Positions 48,891-57,500 of a stretch of DNA of 64,000 nt are shown here, piece by piece. How positions within the stretch are numbered: the first letter of the stretch is position 1; each line of letters starts with the position of its first letter. The notes below the pieces were generated by a model. The model saw only the letters and a list, made by a program, of their open reading frames with translations. It was not told the DNA's origin and made no database searches. Made by a program: the position numbers and the translations under genes. Source of the stretch: an uncultured Candidatus Nitrosopumilus sp. (GTDB lineage: Archaea; Thermoproteota; Nitrososphaeria; Nitrososphaerales; Nitrosopumilaceae); assembly GCA_905612295.1 (NCBI GenBank), contig CAJQRN010000013.1, positions 21,148 through 85,147 on the forward strand, read 5' to 3'.

Positions 48891-49274
48891 TCATTCTAAT
48901 TCTTTTGTAGCTAAGTTGTTTTCTAAATTTATTATTTCAAATTCTACTTTTAGTTTTCTTTGTTTTATGAACATTTGAATAAATTTTATTTTATTTTTAA
49001 TGAAATCATCATCTGCAATTATTTTTAATTTTAAATGTTCATACATTATTTTTTCATCTAATTTTATTTTTATGATATCTTCATTTTTTATGATAAATGT
49101 TCCAATCCCCCAAAATAACGCTGCATGCAATGCAACATATTTTGATTGTATTTTTGTAATTTTATTTTTATGATTTTCTGTATGTTTTCTACTTTGAGTC
49201 ATTACTGCCTCATTTGTTTGAATTATCCATGAAATATTGTTAAAATTACCGTCTAAGTATAGAATGTGTTCCAT
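48891..49274 (-). CDS. Hypothetical protein
   Basis: 127 aa ORF, ATG start. Confidence 0.55.
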   Translation of the reverse strand: MEHILYLDGNFNNISWIIQTNEAVMTQSRKHTENHKNKITKIQSKYVALHAALFWGIGTFIIKNEDIIKIKLDEKIMYEHLKLKIIADDDFIKNKIKFIQMFIKQRKLKVEFEIINLENNLATKELE

Positions 49275-49350
49275 TTGTCAACCAAAAAATTCTCTTTAGT
49301 CTATATCTTTTGAATACTCCGTTTATGATCATAGTTTAAAATGTGTACAT

Positions 49351-49557
49351 ATGATCGAATCACAGGCATTCTTTTCAAAAATGGTTGATGAATTAGTTGA
49401 ATTTTCTGAGCATGATCCAGAATTATCCGATGGAATAAAGTGGTTGGACAATCAGGCTCAACAAAAAGGTATCACATTTTATGATATGGTTTTTGAAGTT
49501 TTATACAAACATGATGTTAATTCTAAGGCAAAGGAATGGCTTAGTACAAGAAATTAG
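49351..49557 (+). CDS. Hypothetical protein
   Basis: 68 aa ORF, ATG start. Confidence 0.6.
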   Translation: MIESQAFFSKMVDELVEFSEHDPELSDGIKWLDNQAQQKGITFYDMVFEVLYKHDVNSKAKEWLSTRN

Positions 49558-49560
49558 TAA

Positions 49561-50724
49561 TTATTTTCTTAAATCTAACTCTTTGTATTCGCATCCTTCA
49601 GGCCCACAATATTTTCCTACATACACCGCTTTTGGTCTATAGAGTGCTGTTTTTGGTGCAGCTTCTGCAAATTTTTCTTCAATGATGTGTGCTGCCCATC
49701 CTACAACTCTTGAAATTGCAAAAATTGGAGTGTTAAGGTCCATTGGAATTTTTAGCATATAGTAAATTGATGCACTATACAAATCTACATTTGGATAAAT
49801 GTCCTTATTCTTTTGTAATTTCATTTCAGATATTGTTGCAGTTTCAATTTTTTCAGTTCTTTCAAACCATGGTTCCTTACCTTTAGCAGCTAATTTTCTT
49901 GATAATTCTTTTAAAACTTGTGCTCTAGGATCATATGTTTTGTATACTGCATGTCCCATTCCCATAATTTTTTCTCCTTGCATTAATTTCTCTTTTATCC
50001 ATGATTGCACATTATCAATTTGAGAAATTTCTAATAGCATTTTCATTACTTCTGTATTTGCACCTCCATGTAATTCGCCACTGAGTGCCCCGATTGCTGC
50101 ACTTGCTGCTGAATACATGTGTGCTCTTGTTGATGCCACTTGCCTTGCTGTAAATGTCGATGCGTTAAATGTATGATCTGCATGCAATATTAAGCAGGTA
50201 TCAAATATTTTTTCAACTTCAATATCTGGTTTTTCCCCTGACATCATGTATAGAAAATTTGCAGCGTGACTCAATGATGGATCTGGATTAATCACTTCTA
50301 AACTATTTCTAATCCTTTGCCAACTTGCAATTATCGTTGGAACTTTTGCAATTAGATTTATTGCTTTATCATAACTTGCTTCTTTACTGGAAAATTCTTC
50401 ATCATAATACCCTGCAAGTGCTGATACAAATGCTTGAAGCATATCCATAGGATCTGCATCCTTTCTCCAATTCTCCATATTTTTTTGCATTTGTTTTGGT
50501 ATTTCTCTGGCTTCGATTAATTTTGTATTAAATTCATTTAATTGATTCTTAGTTGGTAGACTATCATAAATTAGCAAATATGCTGTTTCTTCAAAAGTTG
50601 AATTTTTTGTGAGATCTAAGATATCAAATCCTCGATAAATTAATTTTCCTTTTCCACCATCAATATTTGATATTTTGGTATCTGCTACCTCTATTCCTCT
50701 AAGTCCTATATTTTTGGTTTCCAT
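49561..50724 (-). CDS. gltA: Citrate synthase
   Basis: 387 aa; LRGIEVADTKISNIDGGKGKLIYRGFDI, GALSGELHGGANTEVMKML, MGMGHAVYKTYDPRA. Confidence 0.96.
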   Translation of the reverse strand: METKNIGLRGIEVADTKISNIDGGKGKLIYRGFDILDLTKNSTFEETAYLLIYDSLPTKNQLNEFNTKLIEAREIPKQMQKNMENWRKDADPMDMLQAFVSALAGYYDEEFSSKEASYDKAINLIAKVPTIIASWQRIRNSLEVINPDPSLSHAANFLYMMSGEKPDIEVEKIFDTCLILHADHTFNASTFTARQVASTRAHMYSAASAAIGALSGELHGGANTEVMKMLLEISQIDNVQSWIKEKLMQGEKIMGMGHAVYKTYDPRAQVLKELSRKLAAKGKEPWFERTEKIETATISEMKLQKNKDIYPNVDLYSASIYYMLKIPMDLNTPIFAISRVVGWAAHIIEEKFAEAAPKTALYRPKAVYVGKYCGPEGCEYKELDLRK

Positions 50725-50841
50725 AATGAGCCTATCAAAATTCTTCTATTATGTTTTTTCCAAAATTATGTCTACTAAATTTACCAATTAGTCTAATATG
50801 GCAACTTTTGTTCATAAATTTCAATTTTTAATTAAAAATTA

Positions 50842-51024
50842 ATGAATGCTGAAGAACGTAAAAATTTACAACAGTTAGATGAATTGGTCTTAAATGCTTC
50901 TCCTGAAGAATTAGAAAAAATTCAAGAAATTGATTATCAAACTCAACTTGATGGTGAGTCATTCTACCATATTTATGTAAATTCTGATTCATTAATTTCT
51001 CCTAGTATTGAAAAATCTTTTTAA
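50842..51024 (+). CDS. Hypothetical small protein
   Basis: 60 aa ORF, ATG start. Confidence 0.5.
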   Translation: MNAEERKNLQQLDELVLNASPEELEKIQEIDYQTQLDGESFYHIYVNSDSLISPSIEKSF

Positions 51025-51080
51025 AAATTATATTTTTATTTTCTTCATTTAAATGAGGGTATCTGATATTTGATAATATA

Positions 51081-52163
51081 TTGGTAGTATCTAAAAATAA
51101 AATTATTAAAAAAGTAACAACTAAGAAAGTAGCAACTAAAAAACCGGCAACTAAGAAAGTAGCAACTAAAAAACCGGCAACATCACAACGAACTAAAGTT
51201 ATTTGTATTTCCCATAAAGAAGATTGTGATGGAATTAGTTCAGCTGCATTAATTCGACAAGCTTTTGGTGGTGATTCTATTTTAGTAGATTATCCTGGTC
51301 AAATGGAAGCATTAAACCAAGTAGTATCTGATGAAAAATTAAAATCTTTATTCATCTGTGATTTGGGTTTAAGTAAAAAAACACAAGATGAATTTATTGA
51401 TATCATGAGTCGACTTAGAAAAAATAAAGTTTCCGTAACTTACATTGATCATCATGATATTGATCCAACTGTTGTAACTGCTTTGAAAAAACTCAAGGTA
51501 AAAGTTATTCACGATATCAATGAATGTACTACTGTTCAAGTGTATGCTGCATACAAAACAAAATTAAATGATCATGCTTCTTTTGTAGCAACATGTGCTG
51601 CTATTACTGATTATATGGAAGATAGACCTCTAGGTTCAAAATTACTTCAAATTTATGATAGACAATTTGCTTTGATTAGTGCAACTACCATGACATACAA
51701 TATTGTTGGACATCAAAGAGAACCTGATTACTTACAATACTTGGTTGAAGAATTAGCTGATTCTAAATTTCCTCATGATATTCCTAATACTTTTGAATTT
51801 GCACAGATTCAGGTAGAAAAATTATCTCAAATCATTGCTAAAGTCAAAAAAGGAATGAAAACAATGAGTAATCTTGGCTATATGGAAATTTTAGATTCTG
51901 GTGCCAGTGGTGCTGTTAATTTTGTAATGGGTTTATCTGGAAAAGATGTTGGTGTTGCATACAAAGAAAGAGTTGATCATGGAATTTATGCTGTATCTGT
52001 TCGTGGTTCTAAAAATTGTAAAGTTCACTTGGGAAGAATTGTAAATCTTTTAGCTACTAGTCTTGGTGGTTCTGGTGGCGGACATGATAAAGCATGTGGT
52101 GCAGTAGTTCCAAAACCAAAAATTAAGAAATTCATCACTGAATTAAATAAACAAATTAAATAA
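51081..52163 (+). CDS. DHH-family phosphoesterase with Lys-rich N-terminal tail
   Basis: 360 aa; SHKEDCDGISSAAL, YIDHHDIDPT, SLGGSGGGHDKACGA; tail KKVTTKKVATKKPATKKVATKKPAT; TTG start. Confidence 0.9.
   Translation: MVVSKNKIIKKVTTKKVATKKPATKKVATKKPATSQRTKVICISHKEDCDGISSAALIRQAFGGDSILVDYPGQMEALNQVVSDEKLKSLFICDLGLSKKTQDEFIDIMSRLRKNKVSVTYIDHHDIDPTVVTALKKLKVKVIHDINECTTVQVYAAYKTKLNDHASFVATCAAITDYMEDRPLGSKLLQIYDRQFALISATTMTYNIVGHQREPDYLQYLVEELADSKFPHDIPNTFEFAQIQVEKLSQIIAKVKKGMKTMSNLGYMEILDSGASGAVNFVMGLSGKDVGVAYKERVDHGIYAVSVRGSKNCKVHLGRIVNLLATSLGGSGGGHDKACGAVVPKPKIKKFITELNKQIK
51121..51180. repeat. Perfect 30-nt tandem duplication in the DHH-protein tail
   Basis: ctaagaaagtagcaactaaaaaaccggcaa x2 (51121-51150, 51151-51180). 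Confidence 0.95.
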
Positions 52164-52202
52164 TTTTTCTGATTATTTGTTAATTTTTAAATTAGTTTAA
52201 CT

Positions 52203-52658
52203 TTATTCTGAAAATTCAACTATGGCATCTATTTCTGTCATTGAATTTAATGGTAAACAAGATACCCCAACTGCAATTCTAGAATGTTTTCCTTTATCCC
52301 CAAATATTTCAAAGAATAGATCTGATGCTGCATTAATTATTTTAGGATGCTGGTAAAATTCTGGATCTGAATTTACGAATCCTGATATTCTAACAATTTT
52401 TGTAACCTTGTCTAAACTACCTAATTCTCTTTTCATTTGAGCTAAAAGATTAATTGCACACATTTTTGCTGATTTTTTAGCTGTTTCTATATTATCATCT
52501 GTAACTTTTCCTGTAAAGATTACTTTACCATCTTCCATTGGAATTTGTCCGGAGATGAATAGCAAATTACCTGTTTTTATTGCAGGAACATAGGAACCTG
52601 CTGGAGTTGGAGGGGTTGGAAGTGTGATTTCTAATGTTTTTAATTTTTCTTCAATCAA
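52203..52658 (-). CDS. RidA/YjgF-family protein
   Basis: 151 aa; PAIKTGNLLFISGQIPMEDGKV, SRIAVGVSCLPLNSMTEIDAIVEF. Confidence 0.92.
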   Translation of the reverse strand: MIEEKLKTLEITLPTPPTPAGSYVPAIKTGNLLFISGQIPMEDGKVIFTGKVTDDNIETAKKSAKMCAINLLAQMKRELGSLDKVTKIVRISGFVNSDPEFYQHPKIINAASDLFFEIFGDKGKHSRIAVGVSCLPLNSMTEIDAIVEFSE

Positions 52659-52684
52659 TATTATGTTCTTTTTTGGGGCTGTTT

Positions 52685-53845
52685 TTAGTTTTTACTTATT
52701 TTGATGTGTGTTTTTTCCCCTTTAGTGGAATTATTTTGGTATACTGTTCTTGTTTTGTAACCTTGTTTTTGTAAATATTCTTCTAAAATTGAAACCCATG
52801 GTAATGAATATCCATTATTCAGTTTTGATTCTATTGTAATATTTTTTGTATTTGCTTCAAAATTAACATGCCCTGAACATGTAATTTGTATAATTGCGTC
52901 CATTATTTCAATAATATCATCTAGTGATTTTGATTTTAATTGCATTCCATTTTTTTCTAATAATTTTAGAAAGTCTATTTCTAGTTTTTTTGATTCTCTT
53001 GTAGAATTTAGAATATACCTCAAACCTGTTTCATTAATGATTTTTATAATTTTATAAATTTCCTGTGCATCTGCTTTTGTCATGTCGGCTACAACCTTTG
53101 TTTTAATTGAATTTTTCCAAATATTTGAAAATACTTTTTCTTGATTAACTCCTAATATTTCTGTTGATGAAAATATTGCGCCTTTTCCGTTGTCATTATT
53201 TATCATTAATAATTCAGTTTCATCAAAAATAAAACAATTTTGTGTGATGTCTGATGTTTTAATTTCTACCCCATCTGGAATTGCTCTATATGATTCTGAA
53301 CAAATTTGTGTTGATGGAATAATTACTTTAACATCTAGATTTCTACGAATTACTCCTACAAGTTGTTCCTTACATTCAGCTAGTAATCCAAACCCTCCTT
53401 GGTCTGTCATAATTTTAATTGATAATTTTGATCCTTCAATCATTGTTTGAAGTTGAGTCAATACTTTATTTGCACCAATATGGAAATACCTTTTTTCTTC
53501 TGAACCTCTTGACTTTCTACTTTCTTCACTTGTTTTTTTTAAATTAGATACTAGTGTATTCATGGCATTAATTTTATTAATTTGTTCATGAATCACTCCA
53601 TCAAATGCATCCTCTGGTGAAATCGCAGTACACATTATTGGCTTACTTTTTGATATAATGGCTAATTTTTTATTTTCTAATTTTAATAAAGTTGGATAAA
53701 TTTTTGTTCTTGGAACTTCAGAATAATATGCTAATTCACTTGCTGAAATGGTTCCTTTGGAGATTAGTGCTACATATGCCTGAGATTCATATTTACTGAG
53801 CCCAAATTCCTCTAAACTGACTGTTAATACTTGCTCATTTACCAT
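52685..53845 (-). CDS. TrmB-family transcriptional regulator
   Basis: 386 aa; LEEFGLSKYESQAYVALISKGTISASELAYYSEVPRTKIYPTLLKLENK N-terminal TrmB wHTH. Confidence 0.88.
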   Translation of the reverse strand: MVNEQVLTVSLEEFGLSKYESQAYVALISKGTISASELAYYSEVPRTKIYPTLLKLENKKLAIISKSKPIMCTAISPEDAFDGVIHEQINKINAMNTLVSNLKKTSEESRKSRGSEEKRYFHIGANKVLTQLQTMIEGSKLSIKIMTDQGGFGLLAECKEQLVGVIRRNLDVKVIIPSTQICSESYRAIPDGVEIKTSDITQNCFIFDETELLMINNDNGKGAIFSSTEILGVNQEKVFSNIWKNSIKTKVVADMTKADAQEIYKIIKIINETGLRYILNSTRESKKLEIDFLKLLEKNGMQLKSKSLDDIIEIMDAIIQITCSGHVNFEANTKNITIESKLNNGYSLPWVSILEEYLQKQGYKTRTVYQNNSTKGEKTHIKISKN

Positions 53846-53943
53846 GTTATTTCTTGATTTCTTATTAGGTAAAATTGAGAGCTAAATTCCTTTACACAAA
53901 TGCTTAATTTTTTTCAAAATTGTATCCCTTGGTAGGTGTAACT

Positions 53944-54003
53944 ATGGTTACTAAAATAATTGTTACACTGCCCTCAAATACAAAATATGCTTTAACAATA
54001 TAG
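53944..54003 (+). CDS. Upstream micro-ORF (19 aa), possible leader peptide
   Basis: ATG...TAG: MVTKIIVTLPSNTKYALTI*; stop is 1 nt before the next ATG. Confidence 0.35.
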   Translation: MVTKIIVTLPSNTKYALTI

Positions 54004-54004
54004 C

Positions 54005-54568
54005 ATGTTAGTAAAATGTAGTATTGACACATTAGAATTTGAAAATATTTCTCATTCTGTAACGCTTGTACCTCGATTAGATTATTCTATTAATTTACTG
54101 ACTGGCATTATTGACGTTCTTGAAAAACAAAGAATTGATTTAAAAAATTTAAATCAATACCTTGTTACTGATTTTAATGAAATGGATAACTCTCATCTCA
54201 AAAGTATAAGATTGGAGCAACAGGTAGTTTTTTCTTTGGATGTATTACTTCAAATTAAAAATCAAATTGGTTCTATCTCTGGAATACATAGCATTCCTAA
54301 AATTTTACCTTCTTCTATTCCTATGATTAGAACTGTTAGTGCTAAACTATTTGTTATTTCTCCTATTTCTAGTCAAAAACTATCTGAATTATCTGTACAT
54401 TTAGGTAGTATTGTATTGGATTCTGCAGCTCTTACTAAGGCAAGATTTGATTTTAGTAAATATAATGATAAATCTACAATGTTACTTGATGAAGTAAAAT
54501 TGATGGCAGACTCTAAATTAAATAAGCAGTATCCTCTTGTTGATTTTTTTAAATTATCTAATGTTTGA
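54005..54568 (+). CDS. Unknown helical protein in the cdvC cluster
   Basis: 187 aa ORF; overlaps the next ORF by 4 nt. Confidence 0.7.
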   Translation: MLVKCSIDTLEFENISHSVTLVPRLDYSINLLTGIIDVLEKQRIDLKNLNQYLVTDFNEMDNSHLKSIRLEQQVVFSLDVLLQIKNQIGSISGIHSIPKILPSSIPMIRTVSAKLFVISPISSQKLSELSVHLGSIVLDSAALTKARFDFSKYNDKSTMLLDEVKLMADSKLNKQYPLVDFFKLSNV

Positions 54569-55059
54569 CACTGCTTAATTCTAAACGTAATTTTTTAAAG
54601 GATATTGAACGTATTCGTTCACTTTCTTCAATCATTGATAAAAAATTATCTGAAGTAAAATCCTCTGATACTAATAATATTGATAAATTAAGTTTAGATG
54701 AATTACAAGATTTAGACAAGATTGTTGGAATTGCTGATTTCATGCTATGCAAATATGCTGATAAGAAGGAAATGCGTTCAATTTTACAGTATTTTACCTC
54801 TATTATTACAGATACCGCTAATTCCATGAGTAATTTAGATGATGAAATTTCTGAATTAATCCTTTCAGCTGAAGATTCTATTAACAAAGTCAAAGATTTG
54901 CATATGCGCATTGACAATGAATCTAACCTTAAAAAAAATTATTGTGATGGTCCTGACTACAATCAGCATGAAACAGGTGGAATTAATTTAACCAATTTTG
55001 TGACAGAGGTTAACACTGTAGGATACCAACAAAATTCTTCAGAACATAATACAAGGTAA
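54565..55059 (+). CDS. Unknown helical protein in the cdvC cluster
   Basis: 164 aa ORF; TTG start overlapping the TGA of the preceding ORF; 5 nt before cdvC. Confidence 0.7.
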   Translation: MTLLNSKRNFLKDIERIRSLSSIIDKKLSEVKSSDTNNIDKLSLDELQDLDKIVGIADFMLCKYADKKEMRSILQYFTSIITDTANSMSNLDDEISELILSAEDSINKVKDLHMRIDNESNLKKNYCDGPDYNQHETGGINLTNFVTEVNTVGYQQNSSEHNTR

Positions 55060-55064
55060 TTGAT

Positions 55065-56258
55065 ATGAGTTTGGCACCACAAGAATTAGAAAATACAGCA
55101 AGCAAATATGCTTCTGAGGCAATAAAATTTGATTCCCAAGGTGCACGTGGAATGGCTATTACTCATTACCAGCATGCAATTGACGCTCTTGTAAAATTAT
55201 TACAATTATATCCAAATAGTAAATTAAATAATATCTACAAAGATAGATGTAATTCGTATCATAATCGAATTGGTGCCTTACAACAATCACATGGTGTAGA
55301 ACCTGCAGTAGATCCTAAAGCTTCTGAATCTGACCAAAAAGCATCTGTAAAAAGACAAGAAAATGAAAATGATTTTGAAGATCTTGTGATGAAAGAAAAA
55401 CCTGATGTAACTTGGGATCAAGTTATTGGATTAGATGAGGCTAAAAGTGCACTACGTGAATCTATTGTTTATCCTACAAAAAGACCTGATCTATTTCCTC
55501 TCGGATGGCCAAAAGGCATGTTACTCTATGGTCCACCTGGAACTGGAAAAACTATGCTCGCAGCTGCAACTGCAAATGAGATGGATGGTTATTTCATTAA
55601 TGTTGATGCGTCTTCTTTGATGAGTAAATGGTTAGGAGAAGCTGAAAAAAATGTTTCAAAATTATTTACTATGGCTAGAAAATATGCTGAGAAAGAAGGT
55701 AAACCTGTAATTTTATTTGTTGATGAAGTTGATTCTCTACTTGGTGCTAGAAACAGTGAAGTTGGTGGAGAAGTTAGATCTAGAAATCAATTCCTTACTG
55801 AAATGGATGGTGTAAATGGTAAAGGAAAACAACTGATGCTTTATGTTGTCGGAGCTACTAACAAACCTTGGAGTCTTGACACTCCTTTCCTTAGAAGATT
55901 TCAAAAGAGAATTTATGTTTCATTACCTACACTTGAAGCTAGAGAAAGTCTCTTTTCACAATACACTGCACCTCTAAATAAAAATTATAATCTTGACAAT
56001 ACTCAACTTGCCAAATTATTTGATGGATACAGTGCAAGTGACATCAAGGATGTTTGTCAGGCAGCACAAATCAAGACTGTTCATGAAATTTTCAATGATC
56101 CTAATTACCATGAACCTATTGAGGGTGAAGATCCAATACAGCCACGAGAACTCACCACTGCTGATTTCAAAGATATCATGTCTAGACGAAAACCAAGTGT
56201 TTCTACTGAAATGATTCGTGCTTATCATAAATGGAGCGAAGAGTTCCAAGCACTCTGA
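55065..56258 (+). CDS. cdvC: CdvC / Vps4-like AAA ATPase with N-terminal MIT domain
   Basis: 397 aa; N-terminal MIT-like YASEAIKFDSQGARGMAITHYQHAIDALVKL, Walker A GPPGTGKT, Walker B ILFVDEVDSLLG, LRRFQKRIYVSLP. Confidence 0.93.
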   Translation: MSLAPQELENTASKYASEAIKFDSQGARGMAITHYQHAIDALVKLLQLYPNSKLNNIYKDRCNSYHNRIGALQQSHGVEPAVDPKASESDQKASVKRQENENDFEDLVMKEKPDVTWDQVIGLDEAKSALRESIVYPTKRPDLFPLGWPKGMLLYGPPGTGKTMLAAATANEMDGYFINVDASSLMSKWLGEAEKNVSKLFTMARKYAEKEGKPVILFVDEVDSLLGARNSEVGGEVRSRNQFLTEMDGVNGKGKQLMLYVVGATNKPWSLDTPFLRRFQKRIYVSLPTLEARESLFSQYTAPLNKNYNLDNTQLAKLFDGYSASDIKDVCQAAQIKTVHEIFNDPNYHEPIEGEDPIQPRELTTADFKDIMSRRKPSVSTEMIRAYHKWSEEFQAL

Positions 56259-57500
56259 TTGCTTGACTTTTTAGCGCGATCAATTTTTTTATCTGTATTT
56301 CACATAAAACTTAAATTCACTTCGATTAGGACTTTACGAGGGTTCACAATTACTACAAAAAAATCAAATCACGCAAAAAAGTTTGGGAAGCTAATTTTTG
56401 ACGATGGAACTGTTCTTGATGGTGAAGGATTTGGTTTTTCTACAACAACTTTTGGTGAAATTGTATTTAATACTGGAATGGTGGGTTACACTGAAGCTCT
56501 TACTGACCCCTCATACAATGGCCAACTACTGACTTTAACATATCCATTAGTTGGAAATTACGGTGTTCCTGATCCTTCAATTAATGATGAAGATGGAATT
56601 TCTAAATTTTTTGAATCTTCAAAAATTCAAGTTCGTGGATTGGTAGTTCATGAATTATCTTTAACTGCAAGTCATTGGAATCTATCAATGACCTTAGATG
56701 AGTGGATGTATAATGAAAAAATTCCTGGAATTTCTGGAATTGATACTCGTGCATTAACTATGAAGCTTCGAAATAGTGGTGTTATGATGGCTGCATTAGT
56801 TGTATCTGATTCTGAAATTAATGTTGAAGATATCAAAAAACAACTTGCATCTGCAACTCATTATGACTCTGAACAATTTATGGATGTTGTATCTACAGAA
56901 CATGAAAAAATTTACGGTGATCAAGAACAGTGTGTTGTTATTGTGGATACCGGTGCCAAAAATGCAATTATAAGAAATATTCGAGAAATCGGCTATAAAG
57001 TAATTTTAGTTCCTTGGAATACTTCTTATGAAAAAATAATGTCTTACAAGCCAAAAGGAGTTGTACTTAGTAGTGGTCCTGGTGATCCACAAAAATGTCC
57101 TGACACAATTACCGCTGTAAAAAAATTAATTGAAAATAATATTCCTACATTGGGTATATGTTTAGGTGCACAAATTATTGGTATTGCTGGAAATACTGAA
57201 ACTTACAAATTAAAGTATGGTCATAGGGGACAAAACAAACCTTGTGTTAATCTTGAAAATAATCAAGTCTATGTAACTAGCCAAAACCATGGTTACGGTA
57301 TTACTCCTGAGTCTCTTGAAAAATCTGATTTTAATTTATGGTTTACAAATGCGGATGATCATACCGTTGAAGGAATAAAACATAAAAATCAAAATTGTTT
57401 TGCAGTCCAATTTCATCCAGAAGCTTCTCCTGGTCCTAATGATTGTAAATTTATTTTTGAAGAATTAAAAAATTTAATGGAGTTAAAAAAAATTGCCTAA
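56259..57500 (+). CDS. carA: Carbamoyl-phosphate synthase small subunit (start uncertain)
   Basis: GKLIFDDGTVLDGEGFG, GVVLSSGPGDPQKCPDT, LGICLGAQIIGIA, AVQFHPEASPGPND. Confidence 0.94.
   Translation: MLDFLARSIFLSVFHIKLKFTSIRTLRGFTITTKKSNHAKKFGKLIFDDGTVLDGEGFGFSTTTFGEIVFNTGMVGYTEALTDPSYNGQLLTLTYPLVGNYGVPDPSINDEDGISKFFESSKIQVRGLVVHELSLTASHWNLSMTLDEWMYNEKIPGISGIDTRALTMKLRNSGVMMAALVVSDSEINVEDIKKQLASATHYDSEQFMDVVSTEHEKIYGDQEQCVVIVDTGAKNAIIRNIREIGYKVILVPWNTSYEKIMSYKPKGVVLSSGPGDPQKCPDTITAVKKLIENNIPTLGICLGAQIIGIAGNTETYKLKYGHRGQNKPCVNLENNQVYVTSQNHGYGITPESLEKSDFNLWFTNADDHTVEGIKHKNQNCFAVQFHPEASPGPNDCKFIFEELKNLMELKKIA

Noticed and set aside
48844-48900. 18-codon minus ORF (MKEIKTENEKLLGEISQL) with short inverted repeats
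   Set aside because: Too short to support as a gene; the local complementarity (CCGA..TCGG) is weak.
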